64,000 nt of DNA from positions 11,656,001-11,720,000 of the forward strand of contig NC_067203.1 in the NCBI RefSeq assembly GCF_026262505.1. The letters are read 5' to 3'. The stretch's first letter is position 1, and every line of letters begins with the position of its first letter. Both the position numbers and the translations under genes were made by a program. The stretch comes from Trichomonas vaginalis G3 (lineage: Eukaryota; Parabasalia; Trichomonadida; Trichomonadidae). Of this stretch, positions 1-9,616 are shown piece by piece. The notes under the pieces were generated by a model that was given only the letters and a program-made list of their open reading frames with translations, made no database searches and was not told where the DNA came from.

Positions 1-790
1 CAACTAAACTCTTAAATATTTCTTTTGTTCGTCTCCATTATAAGTTTTAAGTAGCATTGTTGTTTAATGGGACTTTAACTTGTGTACATTCGTCTCTTTT
101 TTACAGTTAATACTTTTCATTTGTTATTTTCGGATGATTTATACCGTGATACCATTTCTAAGGACTGTACCAAAGCATCTTAAAATTATTGTTTTCTTCA
201 TTGAAGAAAAGTCACCACAATAGTTCAATATTTTTGTCCTAGCAACTTTGTTATTTTTCATTGACATATTTATTTATTGCTTATTTTCAAGGCTAACTTT
301 AAGTATGTTATTTGAAATGTATGTGTATGTCCAACGTACTTTTCTTTTTAAGTTATCTTTCTTTGTTAAGTTTGTATTAATTTTATTTTTTGTCTCATAA
401 TTGGTTGTCTTGTGGGTCCAACGTTCACTTTTCCTGTTTAAGGTTTTGTAAGTTTGTTTATTTGCAATGGTATTGTGCTATGAGTCTTTTAGAATATTCG
501 TTTTAGCTCTTGTCATTAATTGACATTTTATTGTCAAAAATATGTTTTGTCTGCTAGTTCAGGATGAAGTATTTCTTTTGTTGCATAAGCTTTGTTCAGC
601 TCTTTCTTTTCTTTTATTGCATCGTCTACATATTCTTTGTCAGCTTTTTGCCAACATCTGCTTTCAAAGAAGTTCATTTATAGGTTCTCGTTTAAAGTTC
701 CTTTTGTTGGATTTATACAAACAGTATGGTTCTTATTGTCTTGAAACAGAAACTCATCTGTCATTGGGTTTAATGTCAGTTTAATTTCCT
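1..790 (-). pseudogene. Maverick A tail-fibre-like protein remnant
   Basis: The complement of this stretch matches the N-terminal part of the tail-fibre-like gene of Maverick B, including the segment that encodes the repeated TNLQETLNRKS unit. The repeat region is strongly decayed here. Its gene start lies near base 780, and the preceding 50-codon reading frame seen in Maverick B is also represented, around 790-920. It is a broken fossil with several breaks, and the leftmost part is barely recognisable. Confidence 0.6.
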
Positions 791-929
791 TCTTTCAATG
801 ACTCAGATATCTTAGAATAGTTTGAAAAGTTTGTTGTGTTCTTATTTAGAGCTTGTATAATGAGTTTGTCGGTTGTGTTGTATTTCTCTCATGGAAGCAA
901 TATCTTTCGACATTTTTATTCTAGATAAA

Positions 930-1780
930 ATATGCTTCCAATAGAAAAGAAAATTCAGAGTTGCTAACAACTAAACCATTAGATGAACTTTTTACGAATG
1001 TCGGTCAAAAGTTTGAGACAGAGACCGTAAAGCATGAAGGCTATCGTTTTGACTACCCATTAAGATGGCTAAGAGACCCATCTGTCACAAAAGCTATTGG
1101 CTTTCGTAGAATGAAGTTTGTGTCTGTAGAAGATAAAAGTTTTCCATTTATTGTAAGGTTTCATATAGATTATATATCTGAAGGGAAACGAAAAATGGGA
1201 AGAAATTGAGCTAATACAAGTTGACCTTTCATCTTCTCTACAGACTCGCGTTAAAAAATATAGAAGATAAAATAAATTCATGTTATGCAAAATATGCTGA
1301 TGAATATGCAAATACGAGAGCACACTTTATGTGAGAATTGTATATGACAAACAAAATTCACAAGTTGTCATTTCAAATCTACGAAGACAATCCAAAGAAA
1401 GACGAACAAATATATACAGAATTCACTGCAATGTCATGGTATTATTTGCAAAGAATGTTAAATCAGAAAGTCGAACTTCCTTTAGCAAATATTTACAGTC
1501 GATATGCAAGAGATGAACCATATTTATTTAAAGATGTTTTCGACCCAGCTGCTATTATTGTTCATGCTTCATTTTCTGGCGCCCAAAACTCTTTCTTATG
1601 CTTGGCAAATGACTTTTACGAAAAACCTACAAAGTTATACGAACACCAAGTGGAAGTATTTCAGACTTTCAAGTATGGTTTACTACAGATGGAAGAAAAA
1701 GAATAATTCCATTATACATGCGTTTTACTTAGAACTTAGTTTCATATACAACTACTATCGAACGGTAAAAATATAATTTT
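930..1780 (+). pseudogene. Maverick A unknown structural-type protein remnant
   Basis: This is the mirror copy of the 6401-7250 gene of Maverick B. Readable segments include KPLDELFTNVGQKFETETVK and, further on, NIYSRYARDEPYLFKDVFDP. It reads opposite to its neighbours, as in B. No family is recognised. The aromatic-rich, mixed alpha/beta composition would suit a minor virion protein, but that is only a guess. It is broken, with about three breaks. Confidence 0.55.
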
Positions 1781-2023
1781 TTAATACGGTTGAGGTGTTG
1801 GATTTGGTTGCCAACTAGACTGTGGTGCAGGTTCAGGCTGTTGTATAACAGGAGCTTGCTCTTCTGGTTCAGGTCTTTAGGTATAATACCAACGAACTGA
1901 CCTACTCTTTTTACCAATATTTTTGACACCGTTCCAAATTCCTCTTCCTACGGTTTTTATTCCATTCCATATACCTCTTCCAACATTTCGAAAGAAGTTT
2001 CCAATACTACTGAAGAAACCCAT
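1781..2023 (-). pseudogene. Maverick A small amphipathic protein (pVI-like candidate)
   Basis: The start codon at 2023 follows the A+T-rich leader typical of these Maverick genes. The N-terminus MGFFSSIGNFFRNVGRGIW is followed by a second Gly/Ile/Trp-rich amphipathic stretch, and the tail is rich in Pro and Gln, ending NPTPQPY. Short amphipathic N-terminal helices of this kind occur in membrane-lytic minor capsid proteins such as adenovirus pVI. The resemblance is in composition and pattern, not proven homology. The frame is broken about once. A matching copy lies at 6155-6396 in Maverick B. Confidence 0.45.
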
Positions 2024-2041
2024 TTTACTATATGTAAAAAT

Positions 2042-2404
2042 CTAATGTCCGCCTAGTCTCTTACGTTTCCTGTTGAGTTCCATAGCATTCTTTAACTGGA
2101 GCTCATACATTCTGTTTCTCCTCTGGTAGAAAACATATTCTGGGTCAACTCCTGTGTTCGCGTCATCTGCATAAAGTTGTTTATATCCCACTTCAGGGTT
2201 TGTATAAAACTCTTTCCATCTCATATTTGCATACCATGGTGGCAAACCTAACGCAGCGTCATTTGACATGGCAGTTTGCATTTGTACATCTGTTGGCACT
2301 TGACCATAGTTTGCCATTGCAGTTTGTATTCTAACTTCATTTGGAATATTCTCTGGGTTTGGTTGTCCAGGTTGCTGTGCATTCGCTAAGTTCTGTGCGT
2401 CCAT
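2042..2404 (-). CDS. Maverick A conserved 120-residue protein, looks whole
   Basis: This open frame of 120 codons starts at 2404. The N-terminal half is Asn/Gln/Pro-rich with two related MQTAMSND / IQTAMANYGQ segments. The C-terminal half is charged and ends with NRKRKRLGGH, a basic tail that could bind nucleic acid. A matching remnant lies in Maverick B at 5776-6137, so the protein is a conserved element part. No family is recognised. It lies between a small membrane protein and a pVI-like candidate, so a virion-associated role is possible but inferred from context only. Confidence 0.6.
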   Translation of the reverse strand: MDAQNLANAQQPGQPNPENIPNEVRIQTAMANYGQVPTDVQMQTAMSNDAALGLPPWYANMRWKEFYTNPEVGYKQLYADDANTGVDPEYVFYQRRNRMYELQLKNAMELNRKRKRLGGH

Positions 2405-2555
2405 TTATATTAGATAAAATATCTCTTACGAGTACATATACTGACATTTGCAGGCATTGGTTCATCTTCATATTCTCTGTACTTTTCTGCCACGTCAAAG
2501 AAATAAATGACACAATGAAAAAACCTAAAACAAGTAGTCCTATTTCAAACCACAT
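2400..2555 (-). CDS. Maverick A small single-span membrane protein
   Basis: The frame starts at 2555 with MWFEIGLLVLGFFIVSFISL, one N-terminal hydrophobic span, followed by about 30 polar residues. It then runs into the start of the 120-residue gene. The same N-terminus occurs in Maverick B at 5623. The function is unknown. In the family it would be a small membrane protein near the element terminus, between the methyltransferase and the structural-type genes. The exact 3' end is uncertain. Confidence 0.5.
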
Positions 2556-2584
2556 TTACTTACCAATAAAATTTCTTTGTTGTG

Positions 2585-3352
2585 ACACTTTTTCCGGTTT
2601 ATAGGACTCTCTCATATTCTATCTTATCGTATCTAAACTCATAAGTCATGTATGTCTCTAACCACTCATAACGGTTTCCAAACCACTTTTATCGGATGTT
2701 AAGTAAAAGCATGGATGGTTATGTAAAACGTCTAAAGTTTCTAAAGAGTCTCTCAAAGTCCAGTCTACTTGGTATTGAAAATCATATGTGTTATAGAACG
2801 GCGGGTCTACTATAAAGAAAACATTTTCTTGTCTTTATATTTTTCATACAACTCTGTCCAATGACATCTCACAAACTCTATACCCTCAATATATTTTTCT
2901 ATGTTCTCTTTGAAAACATTTGTATAGTTAAGATATAAAACTTTTGACATAAGTGTTTCAATGTCATGAACTCTTATAGAACCACTATACAATAGTCTAG
3001 CAGATATACTATCCCAGTCAATATACTCTGCCTTTTTCAAAACCTCTCTGACAGTATTTTTCTTATCTAATGGTATACGTTCCATCTTACCTATAGGTAT
3101 CTTTTCTTTTAACTCTTTCAATATATTGTTTGTGTCTGGTATATTGAGACGGTTCATATAGTTGTCGAAGTCATTGCATATAATCTTTGAGTCTGGGAAT
3201 ATTATATGGCACAATGGGATATATAGAAACTTCCACCGAACAAATTCTACAAATGTTAGACCATTCGGTAGTTTCTTAAGTTCTCTCAATATAATATCTT
3301 TACATTTACTCTTATTTCCAAAGAAGGGTAACGGTGGTTTTGTAAAATTCAT
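2585..3352 (-). pseudogene. Maverick A Dam-like (D12 class) adenine-N6 DNA methyltransferase remnant
   Basis: The start at 3352 (MNFTKPPLPFFGNKSK) matches the intact N-terminus of the Maverick B copy. PFFGNKSK resembles the F-x-G-x-K AdoMet-binding motif I of D12-class adenine methyltransferases. The DPPF-type catalytic motif is seen near the 3' part. Such enzymes methylate adenine N6 in DNA. In a mobile element this could protect or mark the element's own DNA. It is broken, with about two breaks. Confidence 0.6.
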
Positions 3353-3419
3353 TTTATATATATAATAAAAATGTTTTTTTCCTGAAAAGTGACAGAAAAG
3401 TGACAAAGCATGAAAACTA

Positions 3420-4310
3420 CTCGGTTAAGGTTTTTGACAGATGTTTATTGTGACTTCTTCGTAAAGACTTTGTTGAGATTTCTTCGTAAATGAGTGTAAA
3501 TGACCCAAAAATATATTTTAGGTGAAGAGGTGAGATTTCACCTCTTTTTCACCTCTTTTTTCACCTCATTGAATTTTCATGATTTCATCGTAAATGTTTT
3601 GTCAAAACTTCTTCATCTAATTTCTCATGAACTTTCTTGTCTATGTTTTGTCAAGATTTCATCGTAAAGACTTTGTTGAGATTTCTTCGTAAATGACCCT
3701 AGTAGTATATTTTTGGTGTAAATTTCATGAAAATTCAAGAGGGTGAAAAATTAGGTGAAAAAACAGGTGAAATCTCACCTCTTCACCTAAACATTATTTT
3801 TGGTGTAAATTTCATGAAAATTCAAGAGGGTGAAAAATTAGGTGAAAAACAGGTGAAATCTCACCTCTTCACCTAAACATTATTTTTGGTGTAAATTCTG
3901 AGTAAAATGACAGATGGAACACATACTTTTTCAGTAAGTACATATGGGGTAAGAAAAGAGGGTAGAAAACGGGGTAGATATACCCTTCTACCTAAAATAT
4001 ATTTTTGTCTGATTTACGCTCATTACGATGAAGTTTTGACAAAGTCTTTACGAAGAAATCTTGACAAAGTCTTTTACGAAGAAATCTTGACAAAGTCTTT
4101 ACGATGAAGTTTTGACAAAGTCTTTACGATGAAGTTTTGACAAAGTCTTTACGATGAAATCTTGACAAAGTCTTTACGATGAAATCTTGACAAAGTCTTT
4201 ACAATGAAATTCATGAAAATTCAAGAGGTGAAAAATGAGGTGAAAAAACAGGTGAAATCTCACCTCTTCACCTAAAATATATTTTTATTGATTCTGTATA
4301 ATATTCTGAG
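3420..4310. repeat. Subterminal minisatellite of Maverick A
   Basis: About 0.9 kb of repeats lies between the methyltransferase and the terminus and is absent from Maverick B. One part (about 4020-4210) has roughly eight direct copies of a 25-bp unit with the core TTTGACAAAGTCTTTACGA. Degraded copies in the opposite orientation lie at 3450-3500 and 3590-3700. A second motif, AGGTGAAGAGGTGAGATTTCACC and its relatives, recurs around 3520-3570, 3760-3890 and 4230-4280. No gene is seen here. Confidence 0.8.
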
Positions 4311-4413
4311 TAATATGACAGATGTTTATATAACACTTTCTCCGGTTTATAGGACCTCTCTCATATTCTATCTTGTCATATCAAAACTCATAGTCATGTT
4401 TGTCCTCTAAGAC

Positions 4414-4472
4414 TTCATTTATACTAAACATCTTCAGGGCTAGAAGGCACGAAGTGCCTGGAAGCCCCACTA

Positions 4473-4506
<34 letters not shown>
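4414..4506. repeat. Terminal hairpin module plus T32 tract, end of Maverick A
   Basis: An ACTTCATTTATACTAAACAT leader is followed by an imperfect palindrome (GGGCTAGAAGGCACG...GTGCCTGGAAGCCC), then CACTACC and 32 consecutive T. The same module ends Maverick B on the right, and the hairpin without the T tract begins Maverick B on the left. It marks the element termini in this window. Confidence 0.75.
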
Positions 4507-4509
<3 letters not shown>

Positions 4510-4578
4510 TTGATTATATTTTTGGCCATACCTTAGTTGAAATAATCCGATAAAATACTAAAATAAGGTCAGGTATGA
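4507..4578. other. 72-bp spacer between the two Mavericks
   Basis: This is A+T-rich sequence between the T tract of Maverick A and the first terminal G of Maverick B. No gene or matching target-site duplication was found. It may be original host DNA, the trace of a nested insertion, or an assembly join. Confidence 0.5.
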
Positions 4579-4740
4579 GGGGCTTCCAGGGGCTGCGCCC
4601 CTTCTAGCCCTGAAGATGTTTAGTATAACTTTGTCCGGACAAGTAAGGGTCTATCGTCGCTACAGGAAAAGTTACAGGCGTTCCAAGGAAGTATACTTTG
4701 AGAAGCCTTCTTCTGGGTCGAAAACATTATATAATGTGTC
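4579..4740. repeat. Left terminal inverted repeat of Maverick B
   Basis: It begins GGGGCTTCCAGGGGCTGCGC, a hairpin that pairs with CCCTTCTAGCCC, and continues through TTTAGTATAACTTTGTCCGG to about AAGTATACTTTGAGAAG. The complement of the same sequence is found at 25840-26077, there with an extra insertion. Confidence 0.8.
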
Positions 4741-4824
4741 GCTTTTCACAAATTATATATGTTTTCATGTTTTGTCACTTTTCTGTCACTTTTCAGGAAA
4801 AAACATTTTTATTATTATATATAA

Positions 4825-5610
4825 ATGAATTTTACAAAACCACCGTTACCGTTCTTTGGAAATAAGAGTAAATGTAAAGATATTCTATTGAGAGAACTTA
4901 AGAAACTACCGAATGGTCTAACATTTGTAGATTTGTTCGGTGGAAGTTTCTATATATCCCATTTGTGCCATACAATATTCCCAGACTCAAAGATTATATG
5001 CAATGACTTCGACAACTATATGGACCGTCTCAAACATATACCAGACACAAACAATATATTGAAAGCGTTAAAAGAAAAGATACCTATAGGTAAGATGGAA
5101 CGTATACCATTAGATAAGAAAAATATTGTGAGAGAGGTTTTGAAAAAAGCAGAATATATAGACTGGGATAGTATATCTGCTAGACTATTATATAGTGGTG
5201 CTATAAGAGTTCATGACATTGAAACACTTATGTCAAAAGTTTTATATCTTAACTATACAAATGTTTTCAAAGAGGACATAGAAAAATATATTGAGGTATA
5301 GAGTTTGTGAGATGTCATTGGACAGATTGTATGAAAATATAAAGACAAGGAAAATGTTTTCTTTATAGTGACCCGCCGTTCTATAACACATGGGATTTTC
5401 AATACCAAGTAGACTGGACTTTGAGAGACTCTTTTAGAAACTTTAGACGTTTTACATAACCATCCATGCTTTTACTTTACATCCGATAAAAGTGGTTTGG
5501 AAACCGTTATGAGATGGTTAGAGGACTACATGACTATGAGTTTATATATGACAAGATAGAATATGAGAGAGTCCTATAAACTGGAGAAAGTGTCACAATA
5601 AAGAAATTTT
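4825..5610 (+). pseudogene. Maverick B Dam-like (D12 class) adenine-N6 DNA methyltransferase remnant
   Basis: From the start at 4825 the protein shows PFFGNKSK (motif I, F-x-G-x-K type) at about residues 9-16 and LTFVDLFGGS at about 32-41, both hallmarks of Dam/D12 adenine methyltransferases. A DPPF-type catalytic motif (IV) followed by an aromatic-rich segment is readable further on. The expected activity is N6-adenine methylation of DNA. An A+T-rich leader (TTTTTATTATTATATATAA) directly precedes the ATG. It is broken, with one or two breaks. Confidence 0.7.
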
Positions 5611-5622
5611 ACTAGTAAGTAA

Positions 5623-5775
5623 ATGTGGTTTGAAATAGGACTACTTGTTTTAGGTTTTTTCCATTGTGTCATTTATTTATTTGACGGGGCAGAAAGATAT
5701 AGAGAATATGAAGATGAACCAATGCCTGCAAATGTCCAGTATTGTACTCGTAAGAGATATTTTTATCTAATATTA
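5623..5775 (+). pseudogene. Maverick B small membrane protein remnant
   Basis: It starts MWFEIGLLVLGFF, the same hydrophobic N-terminus as the Maverick A copy at 2555. One membrane span is predicted, followed by a polar segment. The function is unknown. It is broken, with about one or two breaks. Confidence 0.45.
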
Positions 5776-6137
5776 AATGGACGCACAGAACTTAGCGAAT
5801 GCACAGAACCTGGACAACCAAACCCAGAGAATATTCCAAATGAAGTTAGAATACAAACTGCAATGGCAAACTATGGTCAGGTGCCAACAGATGACAAATG
5901 CAAACTGCCATGTCAAATGACGCTGCGTTAGGTTTGCCACCATGGTATGCAAATATGAGATGGAAAGAGTTTTATACAAACCCTGAAGTGGGATATAAAC
6001 AACTTTATGCAGATGACGCAAACACAGGAGTTGACCCAGAATATGTTTTCTACCAGAGGAGAAACAGAATGTATGAGCTCCAGTTAAAGAATGCTATGGA
6101 ACTCAACAGGAAACGTAAGAGACTAGGCGGACATTAG
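5776..6137 (+). pseudogene. Maverick B counterpart of the 120-residue protein
   Basis: The C-terminal 79 codons (PPWYANMRWKEFYTNPEVGY onward, ending KRKRLGGH) are nearly identical to the intact Maverick A gene at 2042-2404. The Asn/Gln-rich N-terminal half is also readable. The copy is broken about once. The function is unknown; the basic C-terminus suggests nucleic-acid contact. Confidence 0.55.
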
Positions 6138-6154
6138 ATTTTACATATAGTAAA

Positions 6155-6396
6155 ATGGGTTTCTTCAGTAGTATTGGAAACTTCTTTCGAAATGTTGGAA
6201 GAGGTATATGGAATGAATAAAAACCGTAGGAAGAGGAATTTGGAACGGTGTCAAAAATATTGGTAAAAGAGTAGGTCAGTTCGTTGGTATTATACCTAAA
6301 GACCCTGAACCAGAAGAGCAAGCTCCTGTTATACAACAGCCTGAAACCTGCACCACAGTCTAGTTGGCAACAAATCCAACACCTCAACCGTATTAA
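6155..6396 (+). pseudogene. Maverick B small amphipathic protein (pVI-like candidate)
   Basis: It has the same MGFFSSIGNFFRNVGRGIW start as the Maverick A copy, and a Pro/Gln-rich end with the sequence PEEQAPVIQQPE. The pattern of a short amphipathic helix followed by a flexible tail recalls membrane-active minor capsid proteins. It is broken, with about two breaks. Confidence 0.45.
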
Positions 6397-6400
6397 AAAA

Positions 6401-7250
6401 TTATATTTTTACCGTTCGATAGTAGTTGTATATGAAACTAAGTTCTAAGTAAAACGCATGGTATAATGGAATTATTCTTTTTCTTCCATCTGTAGTAAAC
6501 CATACTTGAAAGTCTGAAATACTTCCACTTGGTGGTTCGTATAACTTTGTAGGTTTTTCGTAAAAGTCATTTGCAAGCATAAGAAAGAGTTTTGGGCGCC
6601 AGAAAATGAAGCATGAACTATAAAGAGCAGCTGGGTCGAAAACATCTTTAAATAAATATGGTTCATCTCTTGCATATCGACTGTAGATATTTGCTAAAGG
6701 AAGTTCGACTTTCTGATTTAACATCTTTTGCAAATAATACCATGACATTGCAGTGAATTCTGTATATATTTGTTCGTCTTTCTTTGGATTGTCTTCGTAG
6801 ATTTGAAATGACACTTGTGAATTTTGTTTGTCATATACAATTCTCACATAAAGTGTGCTCTCGGTATTTGCATATCATCAGCATATTTTGCATACATGAA
6901 TTTATTTTATCTTCTATTTTTTTAACGCAGTCTGTAGAGAAGATGAAAGGTCAACTTGTATTAGCTCAATTTCTTCCACATTTTTCGTTTCCCTTCAGAT
7001 ATATAATCTATATGAAACCTTACAATAAATGGAAAAACTTTTATCTTCTACAGACACAACTTCATTCTACGAAAGCCAATAGCTTTTGTGACAGATGGGT
7101 CTCTTAACCATCTTAACGGGTAGTCAAAACGATAGCCTTCATGCTTTACGGTCTCTGTCTCAAACTTTTGACCGACATTAGTAAAAAGTTCATCTAATGG
7201 TTTAGTTGTAGCAACTCTTGAATTTTCTTTTTCTATTGAAAGCATATTTT
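6401..7250 (-). pseudogene. Maverick B unknown structural-type protein remnant
   Basis: It reads opposite to the flanking genes, starting near 7245 with MLSIEKENSRVATTKPLDEL. Later segments include QVSFQIYEDNPKKDEQIY and LANIYSRYARDEPYLFKDV. It is mirrored by the remnant at 930-1780 in Maverick A. No family is recognised. Conservation in both elements marks it as a genuine element gene, possibly a minor virion protein of roughly 280 residues. It shares a divergent promoter region (7246-7263, a near-palindromic TTTTATCTAGAATAAAA) with the gene on its right. It is broken, with about three breaks. Confidence 0.55.
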
Positions 7251-7263
7251 ATCTAGAATAAAA

Positions 7264-7416
7264 ATGTCAAATGAAACAGCGTCTATGAGAGAAATACAAC
7301 ACAACCGACAACTCATTCTACAAGCTCTAAATAAGAACACAACAAACTTTTCAAACTATTCTAAGATATCTGAGTCATTGAAAGAAGGAAACTTAAAACT
7401 GACATTAAACCAATGA
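7264..7416 (+). CDS. Maverick B 50-residue protein upstream of the tail-fibre gene
   Basis: This small open frame (MSNETASMREIQHNRQLILQ...) of 50 codons is preceded by TTTTATCTAGAATAAAA. Its TGA overlaps the ATG of the next gene in an ATGA. It is predicted to be helical, and its counterpart is present in Maverick A. It may be an independent small protein or the original N-terminal part of the following fibre-like protein. No family is recognised. Confidence 0.4.
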   Translation: MSNETASMREIQHNRQLILQALNKNTTNFSNYSKISESLKEGNLKLTLNQ

Positions 7417-8672
7417 CAGATGAGTTTCTGTTTCAAGACAATAAGAACCATACTGTTTGTATAAATCCAACAAAAGGAACTTTAAACGAGAAACCTATAA
7501 ATGAACTTCTTTTGAAAGCAGATGTTGACAACAAAGCTGACAAAGAATATGTAGACGATGCAATAGAAAAAGAAGAAGAAAGAGCTAACAAAGCTTATGC
7601 AACAAAAGAACATACTCATCCTGAACTAGCAGACAAAACATATGTTGACAATAAAATGTCAAGTGAAGTGACAAGAGCTGAAAACGAATATTCTAAAAAG
7701 ACTCATACACATACCATTGCAAATATTACAAACTTACAAGAAACCTTAAACAGGAAAAGTGACGTTGGACATACACATACCATTGCAAATATTACAAACT
7801 TACAAGAAACCTTAAACAGGAAAAGTGACGTTGGACATACACATACCATTGCAAATATTACAAACTTACAAGAAACCTTAAACAGGAAAAGTGCCGTTGG
7901 ACATACACATACATCTTCTGAAATAACAGACTTAAACGTTAGCCTTGAAAAGAAAGCAGATAAGAACCATACACATACAAGTTTTACAACTGTTGGTATA
8001 GAAAGTATTGAAGGAACGGTTGAAGAAACTGGTGGGGATGCATTATATTGTAAACCTCCTAACTTTCCACAAGGTTTAACATCGGATGACGACATAACGA
8101 CGATGAAAAACATTAGATGTAAAGATGTTTATGTCATGAAGGATGAACATAATATTAAATTCACTGCTCAAGATTTATATGAGAAGAAAGCAGACAAAAC
8201 AGAGCTTCAAACATTAAAGAGAAATACTTCAAACATTATATCCTATAGGCTCTATTTATACGTCAATGAACTCTACCAGACCAGAAGTAGTACTTGGTTT
8301 TGGAACTTGGACTCAAATAGTCGACAGGTTTTTGTATTGTGCAAACTCTTCAAAGGAAACAGGTGGAAGTAAAACGATTTCAGGTGAAAATTTACCTGCA
8401 CACAGTCACTACATAGATTTAAGTACATCTCAAGCAGGTTGGCATAAGCATAGATTTGGGATTGGTCAGCAATGAAAAAGGTAAAGGATATGATGTTAAA
8501 GACGAACGTTCAGTTTGCTATAAATTGTTTCTGGGTAACACAGGGAGAGGAAACCATACACATCGCGTTTCAGGGTATACGCAAACAACAGGGGGTAAAG
8601 AACTACATGCCACCTTACATGACAGTTTACGCATGGTATAGAATGCTTAGTCGTCATTTTCAACTTCTTTAG
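7413..8672 (+). pseudogene. Maverick B tail-collar/fibre-like protein
   Basis: The N-terminal part is a charged, coiled-coil-like region with the signature TYVDNKMSSEV. It is followed by three almost identical 22-residue units (HTHTIANITNLQETLNRKS plus a short linker), encoded by 66-bp DNA repeats at about 7705-7905, and a fourth divergent unit (HTHTSSEITDLNVSLEKKAD). The C-terminal part resembles phage tail-collar / baseplate fibre-tip domains: VVLGFGTWTQIVDRFLY, a GGSKTI segment, NLPAHSH, GNHTHRVSG and a final MPPYMTVYAWYRM. Such trimeric fibres serve in receptor binding in phages and giant viruses, so attachment is inferred here. It is broken, with about two breaks. Confidence 0.7.
7705..7905 (+). 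repeat. Three 66-bp direct repeats in the fibre-like gene
   Basis: Three nearly identical in-frame 66-bp units encode the HTHTIANITNLQETLNRKS shaft repeat. The near-perfect identity indicates recent duplication or ongoing homogenisation of the fibre shaft. Confidence 0.85.
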
Positions 8673-9599
8673 CATATTCGTCAGGAGTTGTCTTATATTT
8701 GTTAGGAACTGTCTTTGAAAGTATACCACCTTGAACTTTGACAAGTTTGAAACGAGGTCTGACAATAGTAGTTTTATCTTCTGCTTGCAGTGTACATTTT
8801 GCCATGTTTGCCTAAAACTTCATAATATTCTCTTGTATACTTTCTTCTATTTTTACGAACACGAATGTGAGTACCTGTCGGGTTCCCATTGTTGTCATAG
8901 TCAATAGTATTTTCATATGGGTCGCGTTTAGGTATTTCTATTTTTACTTTGTCACCTTTCTGAAGTTTGAAGCCCGGCATTCTTTCTTGTTTGTCTCTTT
9001 TGACTAAATTATTAAATATATAGTCTTTCTCTAAGTCAGGGTTGTTTTTCATTTCTTCGGGGGAGTGGTTTCCCAAACCTTTTTGTTTACGGCTATTGTA
9101 AATATTTAAAACTTGTCTCATCTTTGCCATGGAGAAGTGTCTATATTTGTCGTCATATGACATTTCATTTGCTTCACCACCTTGTGGTTGGTTTAAGTCT
9201 CTTAACATTTTTATAACCGTCAATGACACCAAGAGCAGAATGGTTTTGGTCGACAATGAAATATTGGTTTACATTTTTTGAACGCAGATAGTTTTTAATA
9301 TCGTCTGATTTGAAAGAACTTTCACAGTCAGATGTCAGTTTTGTTGGATGGTATTTGTCAAAAATATTGTCAAAGCAGTTTTCACATCTAAAATATTTTT
9401 GGACTGTAATGGTATGGCTTCACAGTATCTTGTGTTTTGACCAACAAATATTAGCCAGTATGGGTCCATCTTCTCTATACCTCGGAATGTTTTCCAAGAT
9501 ATCCATAAACCAAGCATTTGGTGTTGAACTAAAGATTTTTACCATGAGTGCTTTCTTTGTCGCTTTAGAAACATAGGGGTCCTTGTTTGGATTCGTCAT
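8648..9599 (-). pseudogene. Maverick B retrovirus-type (rve) integrase
   Basis: It starts at 9599 (MTNPNKDPYVSKATKKALMV). Readable segments include DPYWLIFVGQNTRYCEAIPL, followed by SKNILDVKTALTIF, the typical beta-strand and helix pattern of the RNase-H-fold rve core (compare the T-R-Y-x-x-A-x-P-L of other integrases). The C-terminal part, KGDKVKIEIPKRDPYEN...YYEVLGKHGKMYTASRR, is an SH3/chromo-like DNA-binding tail seen in Maverick integrases. The role is DNA insertion of the element. Its length (about 317 codons) is normal. It is broken, with about two breaks. Confidence 0.75.
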
Positions 9600-9616
9600 T
9601 TTTTAACCCATAAGAA

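Larger units (their letters stand above)
1..4506 (-). mobile_element. Maverick/Polinton A, terminal ~4.5 kb only
   Basis: This is one end of a Maverick (Polinton) that runs off the left edge of the window. From about base 300 to 3400 it is a mirror image of the first 3.4 kb of Maverick B to its right, with the same genes in the same order: tail-fibre remnant, an unknown structural protein, small amphipathic protein, 120-residue protein, small membrane protein and Dam-like methyltransferase. It ends in a G+C-rich hairpin followed by 32 T. The genes read toward the window's left edge, except the unknown structural protein. It is broken, with roughly ten breaks in the visible part, and the tail-fibre part is the most decayed. 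It differs from B by a subterminal minisatellite. Age is not datable, but the close match to B suggests a fairly recent family expansion. Confidence 0.8.

Noticed and set aside
4475-4506. T32 tract after a G+C-rich hairpin, looking like a bacterial terminator
   Set aside because: The genome is eukaryotic, and the hairpin plus T tract coincides with Maverick ends on both elements, which explains it better.
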